46,766 nucleotides of DNA from Candidatus Altimarinota bacterium (lineage in GTDB: Bacteria > Cyanobacteriota > Cyanobacteriia > Cyanobacteriales > Microcystaceae), in NCBI GenBank assembly GCA_012031035.1, contig JAAUUT010000029.1:1-46766 (forward strand). Direction: 5' to 3'. The first letter of the stretch is position 1; each line of letters starts with the position of its first letter. Below are positions 9,769-19,555 of this stretch, piece after piece. Under the pieces are notes generated by a model. That model had not been told where the DNA came from and ran no database searches. It worked only from the letters and a program-made list of their open reading frames with translations. The translations under genes and the position numbers were made by a program.

Positions 9769-10021
9769 TTTAGGAGTTCAGGAGTTCGGAAGTTCAGTAG
9801 TTCAGTAGTAAATTTACTTTCGACTTCCGACTTTCGACTTTCTACTTCAATCGCCAGTCCCCTCTTGATGTAGGATCGGTAACGAATGAGCGATCGGTTT
9901 TACTCGATTTTATAGTATATTAGTACTGCTTTTTCTATGAAATTGAGTAACAAATGAGCAAAAATCATTGCTCGATTCAATAAATTGTTACAACTCTTTT
10001 ACAATCTTGCATTGAAAAGTC

Positions 10022-10507
10022 ATGTCAATTGTTAGCCAAGTTATACTCACAGCCGATAACGAACTCCGCTATCCCAGTAGCGGAGAGCTTCAAGGTATTC
10101 AAAAATTTTTAAAAACTGGTACTCAGCGCATCCGTATCGCTGAAACACTAGCAGAAAACGATAAAAAGATTGTCGATCAAGCTCAACGACAATTATTTAG
10201 AAAACGGCCTGATTTTAGAGCGCCTGGGGGAAACGCCTACGGTCAGCGCCAGTACAATCAGTGCTTGCGCGATTATAGCTGGTATTTACGACTAGTTACC
10301 TATGGCATTTTAGCGGGTAGCATTGACCCAATTGATAAAATTGGTTTGATTGGCGTTAAAGATATGTACAACTCTCTTAACGTCCCCGTTCCTGGTATGG
10401 TAGAAGCTATTCGTTGTCTCAAAGAAGCAGCTTTAGGGTTGCTGAGCAAAGAAGATGCAATGGAAGCTGCTCCCTATTTCGATTTCATCATGCAGGCAAT
10501 GTCATAA
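10022..10507 (+). CDS. apcD: Allophycocyanin-B alpha chain (canonical ApcD)
   Basis: ApcD is a minor core subunit of the phycobilisome that acts as a terminal emitter, passing energy to photosystem I or II. The 161-residue sequence has the normal phycobiliprotein globin fold, with the chromophore-binding cysteine in [17 protein letters not shown] (about residue 81) and the ordinary [10 protein letters not shown] segment before it. It is thus the white-light type, unlike the three ApcD-like proteins at 37.5-42.1 kb, which carry TPSNSG in that place. It stands alone, 27 kb from the far-red phycobilisome genes. Confidence 0.93.
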   Translation: MSIVSQVILTADNELRYPSSGELQGIQKFLKTGTQRIRIAETLAENDKKIVDQAQRQLFRKRPDFRAPGGNAYGQRQYNQCLRDYSWYLRLVTYGILAGSIDPIDKIGLIGVKDMYNSLNVPVPGMVEAIRCLKEAALGLLSKEDAMEAAPYFDFIMQAMS

Positions 10508-10598
10508 ATTAAATGTTTGAAGCTAGAATTCTGAAGTCTGGAGGAAAACATTTGATTGCTTCTGTCAGACTTCAGAATTCAGCCTTTTGCCTGCAAAT

Positions 10599-11105
10599 AT
10601 GTCTCGGACTAAAAAATTCTCTTGGCTTTCATTGTGTCTCATTGTAGTAGTCTATGGGGTTTTTGGTTGGATAGTGGCACAATCTAGCGTTAGCTGGAGC
10701 GAAGATCTAGTCGAACAAGGGAAAGCTTGGGGTTTGATATTAGATGATAAAGACGCTACTGTTATTATCGATTTGTTGGGCGTTGCATTGATCCTAATAA
10801 TCGCTGTAGGATTAACTGCCCCCATAGCTTTGAGCGCTATTTTCTTTGGAATTTGGCTCAGGTCAGAAACAAAAGCTTGGTTTTCAATCCTTGGATGGGC
10901 TTTTGCCGTTGTCTTTATTATTCGCTGGATTGCTTATTTTGCCAAGTTTTTACTACTGCTGTGCGCCGCTCTTTTAGGACGCTTAGAGCTTCAGGGAGCA
11001 GGTTACAATAATTGGCAAACCTTTATAATTCTAAGTTTGATTTGTCTTGGTGGGTTTGGTGGTGGCGTACTCAGCTTTATGTTGTTGAGTGCGGGGAACC
11101 GATAA
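10599..11105 (+). CDS. Conserved membrane protein, four predicted segments
   Basis: A 168-residue hydrophobic protein with about four membrane segments (roughly residues 8-30, 55-85, 90-120 and 135-160). The frame opens at a TTG at 10587, but the ATG at 10599 (MSRTKKFSWLSLCLIVV) gives a normal N-terminus with basic residues before the first membrane segment. I do not recognise a named family. The next gene, 26 nt downstream on the same strand, is also a membrane-anchored protein, so the two may be co-transcribed. Confidence 0.7.
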   Translation: MSRTKKFSWLSLCLIVVVYGVFGWIVAQSSVSWSEDLVEQGKAWGLILDDKDATVIIDLLGVALILIIAVGLTAPIALSAIFFGIWLRSETKAWFSILGWAFAVVFIIRWIAYFAKFLLLLCAALLGRLELQGAGYNNWQTFIILSLICLGGFGGGVLSFMLLSAGNR

Positions 11106-11131
11106 TAAAGAACTAAATATCTGAAATTATT

Positions 11132-11557
11132 ATGGCTGAGAAATCTAAACCAAAAACTATCCAGCGAGTATTAATTATTGTAGCTAGTGCTGCTTTTTTA
11201 GGAACGTTGGTAGTTCCTATCGTTGAGATGTTTAGCAATGTTTCTCAACCAGCAAATAATACAGAGACACCAGACAATACAGCCGCATACGAACAGTTGC
11301 AACAGAAAGCTACAGGATACGAAGAAGTTTTAAAAAGAGAACCTAACAATCCCAAGGCGCTCAACGAGTTGGCAAAAACCCGATATCAGATGTACCAACT
11401 TACAAAGAGTGATGAAGATCTTAAAAAAATGGTCGATCCCTTAGAAAAATTAGTTAAATTATATCCCGAACAGAAAGAATTAAAAGCGTTGCTCGAACAG
11501 GTGAAAATGCAAGTTTCTCAAGCCAACCAACCCCCTAAACCAGAAAGTAAAAAGTAG
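11132..11557 (+). CDS. Membrane-anchored TPR-like protein
   Basis: A 141-residue protein with one N-terminal membrane anchor (VLIIVASAAFLGTLVVPIV, about residues 13-31), a polar linker, and a helical part with one to two TPR-like units (YEEVLKREPNNPKALNELAKTRYQMYQLTKSDEDLKKMVDPLEKLVKLYPEQKELKALLEQ). Such small TPR proteins are common in thylakoid-bearing cells as assembly helpers, but no specific role is visible. It follows the membrane-protein gene at 10599-11105 by 26 nt. Confidence 0.75.
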   Translation: MAEKSKPKTIQRVLIIVASAAFLGTLVVPIVEMFSNVSQPANNTETPDNTAAYEQLQQKATGYEEVLKREPNNPKALNELAKTRYQMYQLTKSDEDLKKMVDPLEKLVKLYPEQKELKALLEQVKMQVSQANQPPKPESKK

Positions 11558-11687
11558 GTAGACATCACGAACTGCGTACACCACGATGGATGAAAATTTA
11601 TTTTAAAATCAGATGGTTGTAATTAAACGTAAGATGGCGAGCAGTAACTCTACCAGAATCTCTCGCCCGCCTGCTTCTATCGACTGG

Positions 11688-11960
11688 TTATTGTGCGATC
11701 GCTTGCAGAACAATCTTGCCGCGAGTATGTCCCTGCTGGCTCAGTTCTTGAGCTTGACGAGCTTCTGCCAGAGGAAACACTCTTCCTATATCGATCTTAA
11801 CTTGTCCGCGATCGATCGAATTGGCAATTTCACTCAGCAACGAAGCTTTTGGTTGTACTATCATCGTGGCACAACGCAAATTGCGTTGTGCTGCCATAGT
11901 TGACAGGGACAACACCGAAATCTTATCGACAACGATAGAACAGCGATCGCCATTCACCAT
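11688..11960 (-). pseudogene. C-terminal remnant of a zinc-type alcohol dehydrogenase/quinone reductase
   Basis: About 75 residues at the end of this 90-residue frame match the C-terminus of MDR-family NAD(P)H:quinone/zinc alcohol dehydrogenases (MIVQPKASLLSEIANSIDRGQVKIDIGRVFPLAEARQAQELSQQGHTRGKIVLQ). The rest of the gene, normally some 250 residues containing the GroES-like domain and the NADPH-binding Rossmann motif, is missing: the frame begins right after the end of the glycosyl hydrolase gene. This looks like a deletion remnant. The first 15 or so residues (MVNGDRCSIVVDKIS) do not obviously belong to the family. Confidence 0.75.
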
Positions 11961-11966
11961 TCACCT

Positions 11967-13247
11967 TTAAAGACTAACTCGCTTCAAAGGAGAAGCAAAG
12001 AGCGATCGCAACGCAGACTGACGTTGTTCGGGGGATTCTGAGGCTAAATTCCACAAACTTTCATAGAAAAAGAACGATACGCCTGCAAATTGCTCTTGGC
12101 GGACGGTTTCTACTTGAGTTTTAATTTGCTCAAAAGCAATCGGACGACCTTTTAATCCTGATAAAACCCCAATCCCAAAGGGAATATGTTGTTTAGCTGC
12201 TTTTACTTCTGGCTGCGATAACTCTCTCCTAAAAGCATTCATATCATTGCGATATACTTGCAGCACTAATTCTTCTACTAACCCCATTCTTTCCCATTTT
12301 TGCCAGTCAGCGAGGTAACAATTGAGAGAAAAAGTTTGTGGATTGGGAGAAACCGAGACGATCGCATCGGCATTATTATCTTTAATCGCGCTAAATACCT
12401 GTTTGAGATAATTAGTAACTTTATCGGCTCTCCAGCGCGTCCACTCTATCCATTCTTGATTTTGGACGATGCAACTACTAGCCGTTTTGATATTCGCTGG
12501 CGGTTTCGGCGGCAATTTTCCGTTGTGTTCTTGCTGATACAGCTTAACCGTATACTCGTCATAGCCAAAGTCGTAAGGAAACCCAAAATGGTCGTCTACT
12601 TGAATGCCATCGACATCGTATTTACTGACAATTTCAACGATTAAATCGGTAATAAATTGTTGAACTTCTGGATTAAAAGGATTGAGCCACACCCGTTTGT
12701 GAACGTTACCTTCCATCCAAACCGTACTACCATCCTGACGTTTAGTAAGCCATTCAGGGTGTCGCTTTGCCAATTCGGAGTCAGCAGGAGCCATAAAACC
12801 AAACTCAAACCAAGGAATGACCGCCATCCCTTTACTGTGTCCTCGTTCTACTGTTTCTGCAAGAATGTCTCGTCCTTGCAATCCTTCAGTAGGATCGAGA
12901 GAATGTCCGATCGCGCTTTCGGCAACTTCACTAGGATAGAGTGTATGTCCCCAATTCCAAACGGTAGGATAAAGCGTATTAAAGTTGAGCTTAGATAAAG
13001 TATCGATCGCATTACTTAATTTTTGCTTGTCAAACAAAACGTCGCTGTCGATATTAGTCAGCCAAACGCCTCGGATTTCGGCGGGTCGATTTGTTGGGAT
13101 GCTTTGAGAACGCACTGGAAAATTAAACGCCAGAATAAAACTGAAGATGAGTAGAAAGAGTAACCAAGCGTAACGACCGTGCAGACGACTAAACTTAACC
13201 AGTTCGTCTGCATAGGCGTTAAAGGTATTAGCGATGAACTGTTTCAT
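11967..13247 (-). CDS. Family-10-like glycosyl hydrolase (COG1649/GHL10), secreted
   Basis: A 426-residue protein with an N-terminal membrane segment or signal anchor (YAWLLFLLIFSFILAFNFPV, about residues 26-45), followed by a TIM-barrel domain of the GHL10/DUF187 family. Characteristic pieces are EIRGVWLTNIDSDVLF, FNTLYPTVWNWGHTLYPS, VIPWFEFGFM, VDGIQVDDHFGFPYDFGYD and VSVSPNPQTFS. Related proteins are thought to act on cell-wall or extracellular polysaccharides; the substrate is unknown. Its ATG shares one base with the stop codon of topA (TAATG), so the two are translationally coupled. It is transcribed after topA. Confidence 0.88.
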   Translation of the reverse strand: MKQFIANTFNAYADELVKFSRLHGRYAWLLFLLIFSFILAFNFPVRSQSIPTNRPAEIRGVWLTNIDSDVLFDKQKLSNAIDTLSKLNFNTLYPTVWNWGHTLYPSEVAESAIGHSLDPTEGLQGRDILAETVERGHSKGMAVIPWFEFGFMAPADSELAKRHPEWLTKRQDGSTVWMEGNVHKRVWLNPFNPEVQQFITDLIVEIVSKYDVDGIQVDDHFGFPYDFGYDEYTVKLYQQEHNGKLPPKPPANIKTASSCIVQNQEWIEWTRWRADKVTNYLKQVFSAIKDNNADAIVSVSPNPQTFSLNCYLADWQKWERMGLVEELVLQVYRNDMNAFRRELSQPEVKAAKQHIPFGIGVLSGLKGRPIAFEQIKTQVETVRQEQFAGVSFFFYESLWNLASESPEQRQSALRSLFASPLKRVSL

Positions 13248-15908
13248 TACGACGATTTTTTGCTGGTAGTTTTCTTGGTTTTGGTCGTCTTAGTAGACGT
13301 AGTTTTAGTAGTTTTTGCAGTCGTTCCACCAGCAGACTTGCGAGTCGATTTTTTGGTTCCTGTTTTAGCAGATAGCAATGCTAATGCTTTTTCCAGCGTC
13401 ATACTTTCAACGGTTTCACCTTCTGGGAGTCCGGCATTGGTCTTGCCGTGCTTGATGTAAATTCCATAAGGGCCTTCATAAATATTAACTGGCTCGTTGT
13501 CGTCGGGATGGGAACCGAGTTCGCGTAACGGGTCTTTTTTAGTACCGCGACTGCCTCCCCGTCCTCGCTTCGGTTCGGAGAGCAATTGTAATGCGCGTTC
13601 TAAACTAACGCTCAAAACATCATCCTCAGCTTTGAGAGAACGAAAATCCTTGCCGTCCTTGCCGCGATCGTGTACGACATACGGCCCAAACCGTCCTAAA
13701 CTCGCTTTAATAGGCGATCCTGTTTCTGGGTGCGTTCCCAAGGTACGAGGCAGAGATAATAAACCGACTGCCATTTCTAAATTTACCTCTTCTGGTTTAA
13801 CGCCTTTGGGAAGGGACGCGCGTTTGGGTTTGCTATTGGTTTCTGACTCTTCGCCTAACTGAACGTAAGGGCCATAACTGCCAACCTTGATATAAATAGG
13901 TTCTCCCGTTTCTGGATGCAGTCCTACTTTATCTGGGCCTTCGATTTTCTGGCGCAACAGCACTTGAACTTGTTCGGGGTTGAGGTCGGCGGGGGTTAAA
14001 TCTGCTGGAAGAGAAGCTGTAATTACCTCGCCATTGCCGTTGGGAACTTCCAAATAGGGGCCAAATTTTCCAATTTTGACTGTAGCATCCAAATTTTCTA
14101 GGTTAACTGCTTTAGCCGCGCTAGCATCGATTTCCTTTTCTCTGACTTTAACTTGATTTTCTAACCCTGTCTCTCCTAAATAAAACTTTTGCAGGTAGGG
14201 AAGCCATTGTGCTTTGCCGCTAGCAATCTCATCCAATGATTGTTCCATCTTGGCAGTAAAACCAGTATCTACCAAGTCAGAAAAATGTTTTTCTAGCAAG
14301 CTAGTAACGGCAAATGCTGAAAAAGTAGGGAGCAACGCTTTATTCTCTAACTTGGCATAGCCTTTTTTAAGGATGGTATCGATAATGGTGGCATAGGTAC
14401 TGGGACGACCTACCCCTTCACTTTCAAGCATCTTCACCAAAGAAGCTTCGGTAAAACGCGCTGGCGGTTGCGTTTCGTGTCCCAATACTTCCAACTCTTT
14501 ACATTCAGGCGTATCCCCAACTTTTAAAGGAGGAAGAATGACTTCTTGGCTATCGATCGCGGCTTCGGGATCGTCGGAACCTTCCACATAAGCTCGAAAG
14601 AAGCCAGCAAAGTCAATTCGCTTGCCAGAGGAGCGAAATCCTGCGTCTTCTACGTCAATATTAACCGCAATCATCGTCAAGCGTGCGTCTGCCATTTGAC
14701 ACGCTACCGTGCGCTTCCAAATGAGGTCGTAGAGCGAAAATTCTAATCCCGATAAACCCGTTTCTCTGGGAATGCGAAAGCTACTTCCCGCCGGACGTAT
14801 CGCTTCGTGCGCTTCTTGCGCTCCTTTGCTTTTTGTGGTATAATTACGCGGCTTCGGACTCAAATATTGTTTCCCGTACATTGCTTCGACACAGGATCTT
14901 GCCGCCGCGATCGCCTGGTCGGACAGATGCACCGAATCGGTTCGCATATAAGTAATATAACCCTGTTCGTAAAGTTTTTGGGCGATTTTCATCGTTTCTC
15001 GCGCCGAGATCCCTAGTTTTCGATTGGATTCTTGTTGTAGGGTAGAGGTAGTAAAAGGCGGCGCGGGTTTGCGAGTTGTTGGTTTTTCTTCAGTGTTGGT
15101 AACTTTCCAGATTTTATCTTCGAGGCGATCTTTTAGGGCATTTGCTTGTTCCTCGTTAAGAAGGACAACATCTCTTCCTCTGGCGATTTGTCCCGTTGTC
15201 GGGTCGAAATCGCTACCCGTGGCAATTTTTTTGCCGCCTAATGCGATTAATTTTGCTTCAAAAGGCGATTTTTCTTGTTCTAGAGTCGCTTTGAGATCCC
15301 AGTAACCACCCGATCTGAAGGCGCGGCGTTCCCGTTCTCGCTGAACTAACAATCGTACTGCCACCGATTGAACTCGTCCGGCGGATAATCCCCTAGCAAT
15401 CTTCTTCCACAACAAGGGAGAAAGGGTGTAACCAACGAGACGATCTAAAATTCGCCGCGTTTCTTGAGCGTGAACTAAATTTTCGTCGATAGCGCGACAA
15501 TTTTCAAAGCGGCTTGAATGGCATCGCGGGTAATCTCGTGAAAAAACCATCCGCGTTCATGGGAATTTTCGGCTTGAGAATCTGGGTGAGATGCCAGCTA
15601 ATGCTTTCACCTTCGCGATCTTCGTCAGTCGCTAGAATTAACTCAGTTGCTTGTCTGAGGGCAGCTTTTAATTCTCTGACAACCTTTTCCTTACTCTGAG
15701 GAATAACGTAAAGCGGATCGAAATTATTCTCAACGTTAACTCCTATGGTTGCCCATTTCTGTTCTTTGTACTCCGGCGGGATTTCCTCGGCTGAGGCGGG
15801 AAGATCGCGCACGTGTCCCATCGATGCCTCGACAATATAATCTTTGGGCAAATAATTTCTGATAGTGCGTGCTTTGGTAGGGGATTCGACGATAACGAGA
15901 GTTGACAT
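13247..15908 (-). CDS. topA: DNA topoisomerase I, reading frame broken near residue 118
   Basis: Type IA topoisomerase that relaxes negative supercoils. The N-terminal Toprim part ([30 protein letters not shown]) is read from ATG 15906-15908; frames extending to 15983 are unlikely. The main part (13247-about 15500) contains the active-site tyrosine in [18 protein letters not shown], several repeats of a C-terminal accessory module ([50 protein letters not shown]), and a Lys/Thr-rich tail. Between 15500 and 15556 the frame is lost: compared with the expected [26 protein letters not shown] there is one extra base near 15553, one extra A in the A6 run at 15541-15546, and one missing base near 15501. 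Since topA is usually essential, sequence error is the likelier cause. Confidence 0.9.
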
Positions 15909-15983
15909 AGGGATTACAAATAATTGCTCTGTTATGACAGTGTAGAGAAACTCTACAGAGACTAACGGATAGGCTCTTAACAA

Positions 15984-16302
15984 TGACGGATTATCAATGT
16001 TAAATTTACGCAGTTTAAAATCACGCAGTCAGAAGAGACTGAATCCTTCGAGGGCAGTGGATCTGCGATCGCCTAGTTTTAACATAGCTCAATCTAAGTC
16101 GATCGCGTCAACAAGCCCATACAGATTCAATAAAAATAACGCCCTCCAAGCGAGATAACAAAACGCTTTCTAACAATTGCTTCCAGTGATTGGAGTCTCT
16201 TGCAGGTTACAATTTTCTTTAAAGGTTTTTTAATCATACAAAAGCAGTTAGTTAGGTACTGCTCGTCAAGACGATAAATTAGTTTAACTTAACTTAAACC
16301 CT
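15984..16302. other. Divergent intergenic region topA / ndhB
   Basis: About 320-390 bases between the divergent topA and ndhB genes. I see no open frame with a ribosome binding site, no tRNA-like sequence and no strong hairpin. It contains two HIP1-like sites and should hold the promoters of both genes. Confidence 0.6.
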
Positions 16303-17946
16303 ATGGATTTTTCCTCTCAGATCGCTAGTCAGCTTAATGCTGGAACAATCTTGCCAGAAGGGATTGTAATTATTACCCTTATGGTCGTCGTCGTCGGGGA
16401 TTTAATTATGGGGCGCAGTTCGTCGCGTTGGCTTCCCTACGCCGCGATCGCAGGACTGCTGAGTTCAATTCTAGCCCTTTATCTCGGTTGGGACAGAACG
16501 GATACCATATCTTTCTTAGGTGCGTTTAATGCGGACAACCTCAGCATTGTTTTCCGCGCGATCGTTGCCTTATCTACGACAGTGACGATTTTGATGTCGA
16601 TACGCTACGTGGAACAAGCGGGCACATCTCTGGCAGAGTTTATCGCTATCATGCTAACAGCCACGCTGGGCGGAATGTTTCTCTCAGGGGCAAACGAACT
16701 GGTAACGATCTTTATCTCCCTAGAAACGTTGAGTATTTCGTCATATCTAATGACGGGGTATATGAAACGCGATCCGCGATCGAACGAAGCCGCCTTAAAA
16801 TACTTATTAATCGGCGCTTCGAGTTCTGCTATCTTCCTCTATGGCATTTCTCTGCTGTACGGATTATCGGGAGGAGAAACGATTCTCAACGAGATTTCAG
16901 CTAAAATAAGCGATGCTACAGGCGGTCAGTCGCTTGGACTAGCAATCTCGTTAGTTTTTGTCATTGCTGGAATTGCTTTTAAAATCTCTGCCGTTCCCTT
17001 TCACCAGTGGACTCCAGACGTTTATGAAGGTTCTCCTACGCCTGTTGTTGCCTTTCTCTCGGTCGGTTCTAAAGCGGCTGGTTTTGCCCTCGCTATTCGC
17101 TTGTTAGTAACTGCTTTCGCTTCGGTAAGCGAAGAATGGCGCTTTATCTTCACCGCCTTAGCCATTCTCAGTATGGTACTGGGAAATGTAGTTGCTTTGG
17201 CGCAAACTAGCATGAAACGGATGCTGGCTTACTCTTCTATCGGACAAGCAGGTTTTGTTATCATCGGTTTGATTGCAGGAACCGATGCGGGTTACTCTAG
17301 CATCGTGTTTTATCTCCTGGTTTACCTATTCATGAACCTGGGAGCTTTCACCTGCGTCATTCTCTTCTCGCTGCGTACTGGAACCGATCGCATTAGCGAA
17401 TATGCGGGGTTATATCAAAAAGATCCTCTCTTAACGCTTGGTTTAAGCGTTTGTTTGCTTTCTTTAGGCGGGATTCCCCCTTTAGCTGGATTTTTTGGCA
17501 AGATTTATCTATTCTGGGCAGGCTGGCAAGCTGGACTCTACGGCTTGGTTTTGTTAGCTTTAGTTACTAGCGTCGCTTCGATCTACTATTACATCCGCGT
17601 CGTCAAGATGATGGTCGTCAAAGAACCTCATGAAATGTCGGATGTTGTGAAAAATTATCCCGAAATTCGCTGGAATTTACCAGGAATGCGCCCTTTACAA
17701 GTGGGTTTGGTTTTATCGGTCATTGCAACTTCTCTAGCGGGAATTTTATCTAATCCCTTGTTTACGCTAGCCAACAATTCCGTCACTAGCACGCCTATTC
17801 TACAAGCGTCTGCTACTGCGCCTCAAGTTTCTCAGGTTAATAGTTCGACCTCAAAAGCGGAAAAAACCTCTGCATATGCTAGTCCTTCCGTGTCAGCATA
17901 TGCTAGTCCTTCCGTGTCAGCATTGCTCAAGAAGGAGCGACCCTAG
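16303..17946 (+). CDS. ndhB: NAD(P)H-quinone oxidoreductase subunit 2 (NdhB)
   Basis: A proton-pumping antiporter-like membrane subunit of the NDH-1 complex, which serves respiration, cyclic electron flow and CO2 uptake in cyanobacteria. The 547-residue sequence has about 14 membrane segments and the diagnostic segments [65 protein letters not shown] and [14 protein letters not shown]. It is roughly 25 residues longer than usual because of a Ser/Ala-rich tail in which a 24-bp unit (17874-17921) is duplicated, giving SAYASPSV twice. A strong terminator hairpin follows at 17988. It is transcribed alone. Confidence 0.96.
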   Translation: MDFSSQIASQLNAGTILPEGIVIITLMVVVVGDLIMGRSSSRWLPYAAIAGLLSSILALYLGWDRTDTISFLGAFNADNLSIVFRAIVALSTTVTILMSIRYVEQAGTSLAEFIAIMLTATLGGMFLSGANELVTIFISLETLSISSYLMTGYMKRDPRSNEAALKYLLIGASSSAIFLYGISLLYGLSGGETILNEISAKISDATGGQSLGLAISLVFVIAGIAFKISAVPFHQWTPDVYEGSPTPVVAFLSVGSKAAGFALAIRLLVTAFASVSEEWRFIFTALAILSMVLGNVVALAQTSMKRMLAYSSIGQAGFVIIGLIAGTDAGYSSIVFYLLVYLFMNLGAFTCVILFSLRTGTDRISEYAGLYQKDPLLTLGLSVCLLSLGGIPPLAGFFGKIYLFWAGWQAGLYGLVLLALVTSVASIYYYIRVVKMMVVKEPHEMSDVVKNYPEIRWNLPGMRPLQVGLVLSVIATSLAGILSNPLFTLANNSVTSTPILQASATAPQVSQVNSSTSKAEKTSAYASPSVSAYASPSVSALLKKERP

Positions 17947-17987
17947 TTATTTTTGGGTTGTAGATAGTTAAATCAAAAGCGTTTTTT

Positions 17988-18018
17988 AGAGGTGCGATGC
18001 GATCGCATCTCTATTTTT
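17988..18018 (+). terminator. Intrinsic terminator of ndhB
   Basis: AGAGGTGCGAT at 17988-17998 pairs with ATCGCATCTCT at 18002-18012 (11 pairs, one G-U), around a GCG loop, followed by ATTTTTAT. The stem contains a HIP1 octamer. Confidence 0.75.
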
Positions 18019-18069
18019 ATTGGATGGGAAGGCGCGATCGCAATTACTTACTAATTATTGTGAATCGAT

Positions 18070-18462
18070 CTATTCGGGTTTAATCACCTTACACAGAGCT
18101 AATCCATTAGCTTTTTTAAAAAACTTCTCATCAAAAGTATACAGTTCCGAACAATGTTGACTCTGTGCTAGATGAAAAGCATCTGCAAAATCTAAACCAT
18201 TTTCATGCCATTGAATCACTTGGGCAATTAAGCTAGCGTTAATGAGATAGACATTCGGCAAACCAGATAACTGTCTCAAAGCTTGACAAATTTCTGGTGG
18301 GTTAAACTTATAAGCAAAATGCAATACCCATTCAGTTTCTAATATGACTGTATCTGCTATAAAAATATTTTGTGACTGAAAGATTTTTACGCTTTGCTGA
18401 TATTGCCACTCATCATCCTGAGTTAACAGTCGTACCAAAATATTAGTATCAACTGTTATCAT
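18070..18462 (-). CDS. PIN-domain toxin (VapC-like)
   Basis: A 130-residue PIN-fold ribonuclease. The acidic residues expected at the metal site are present: D5 in MITVDTNILVRLL, E43 in ILETEWVL, and the DFADAFHL cluster at about residues 91-98 with a later D in YTFDEKFF. Toxins of this type cleave RNA when not held by their antitoxin. It overlaps the upstream antitoxin gene by 14 nt, as is usual for such pairs. The RNA target is unknown. Confidence 0.88.
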   Translation of the reverse strand: MITVDTNILVRLLTQDDEWQYQQSVKIFQSQNIFIADTVILETEWVLHFAYKFNPPEICQALRQLSGLPNVYLINASLIAQVIQWHENGLDFADAFHLAQSQHCSELYTFDEKFFKKANGLALCKVIKPE

Positions 18463-18712
18463 TCATTAACTCCTCTATTCCTTGGAGAATAGCATTATCC
18501 ATATCCTCAAGACTCTTAGGTATTCCTTGATACTTCAAGCAACCTGCTACATTATCCAAGGTCGTCTCTGGAAATGTTTTTTTTGGTTTCAGTAGAATTC
18601 CATCTCCCATATCGATCGCGATTAATTCTTGTCCCTCTTCCCAATGATGAGCATCTCGCAAAGCTTTAGGAATAATAACCTGACCTTGACTCGACATTCT
18701 TGTTATTGTCAT
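18449..18712 (-). CDS. AbrB/SpoVT-type antitoxin
   Basis: An 87-residue partner of the PIN toxin. The N-terminal swapped-hairpin AbrB/MazE-type DNA-binding domain is clear (MTITRMSSQGQVIIPKALRDAHHWEEGQELIAIDMGDGILLKP). The C-terminal half (TLDNVAGCLKYQGIPKSLEDMDNAI) would wrap and inhibit the toxin. The pair should repress its own promoter, expected just upstream of 18712. Confidence 0.88.
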   Translation of the reverse strand: MTITRMSSQGQVIIPKALRDAHHWEEGQELIAIDMGDGILLKPKKTFPETTLDNVAGCLKYQGIPKSLEDMDNAILQGIEELMNDNS

Positions 18713-18738
18713 AACACTAATAAAACATAAGTAATATG

Positions 18739-18997
18739 TAATGATTTTAGCAGTTTAGAAAATATTAATAAATCTACTAATCGCCATCATAAATCTATTA
18801 TTGAAAAGTGCCGTATTGATTTAGATAATTATATTATTGTTCGATTTTCTCCTTATCGCGTATATGCCTGGCAGTACGATCCAGAATCATCAAAATTTAC
18901 TGGTATGAAATATACTGGCATATATCAAGATATAGCTTTGCTTAAAAAACAATCTGACAGTCGTTTTAATAATATTTATCAAGCAACAATACTTTAA
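18739..18997 (+). pseudogene. Possible ORF remnant without start codon
   Basis: The frame ending at TAA 18995-18997 is open for about 85 codons and reads like real protein (for example RIDLDNYIIVRFSPYRVYAWQYD and TGMKYTGIYQDIALLKK), but no ATG, GTG or TTG occurs in its first half and there is no ribosome binding site. It ends 24 nt before the adenosine-specific kinase gene. It lies next to the toxin-antitoxin pair and may be a decayed accessory gene. I do not recognise a family, and chance openness of AT-rich DNA is possible. Confidence 0.35.
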
Positions 18998-19021
18998 CTA
19001 AATCAACCTAATAAAAAAATT

Positions 19022-19504
19022 ATGGAACTCAAATCTGTATCTTTAGAAATTCCAGAAGGATCTAACCTTATCCTCGGTCAAAGTCATTTCATTAAAACTG
19101 TTGAAGATTTATATGAGGTGATGGTAGGAACGTCAAGTCAAGTAAAATTTGGATTGGCATTTTGCGAAGCGTCCGGGCCGTGTTTGATTCGCGTGGTAGG
19201 AAATGAGGAAAACTTACAACAAATAGCTACAAAAAATGCAAACGCGATCGCGGCCGGACATAGTTTTGTTATCTTGTTACAAAATGCGTTTCCGATTAAC
19301 TTTCTCAACAGCATCAAACAATGTCCCGAAGTTTGTACCATCTACTGTGCAACTGCCAATCCCGTACAAGCGATCGTAGCCGAAACCGAACAAGGACGAG
19401 GAATTCTTGGGGTTATCGATGGTTTTTCTCCCAAAGGCGTTGAAAATTCTCAAGATGTTAAAGCCCGCCAAGAATTTTTGCGAAAAATTGGCTATAAACT
19501 TTGA
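19022..19504 (+). CDS. Adenosine-specific kinase family protein (DUF355)
   Basis: A 160-residue protein matching the small, highly conserved DUF355/Adenosine_kin family, whose archaeal member was structurally described as an adenosine-binding protein. Diagnostic segments are KFGLAFCEASGPCLIRVVGNE (about residues 40-60), GHSFVILLQNAFPINFLNSIK and VCTIYCATANPVQAIVAETEQGRGILGVIDGFSPKGVE. No partner gene is adjacent. The enzymatic role in bacteria is not established. Confidence 0.9.
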   Translation: MELKSVSLEIPEGSNLILGQSHFIKTVEDLYEVMVGTSSQVKFGLAFCEASGPCLIRVVGNEENLQQIATKNANAIAAGHSFVILLQNAFPINFLNSIKQCPEVCTIYCATANPVQAIVAETEQGRGILGVIDGFSPKGVENSQDVKARQEFLRKIGYKL

Positions 19505-19555
19505 TAAAAGTTAAATTAGATGAGCGCTTTCAAATAAAATCGGTTTTCAGGATTT

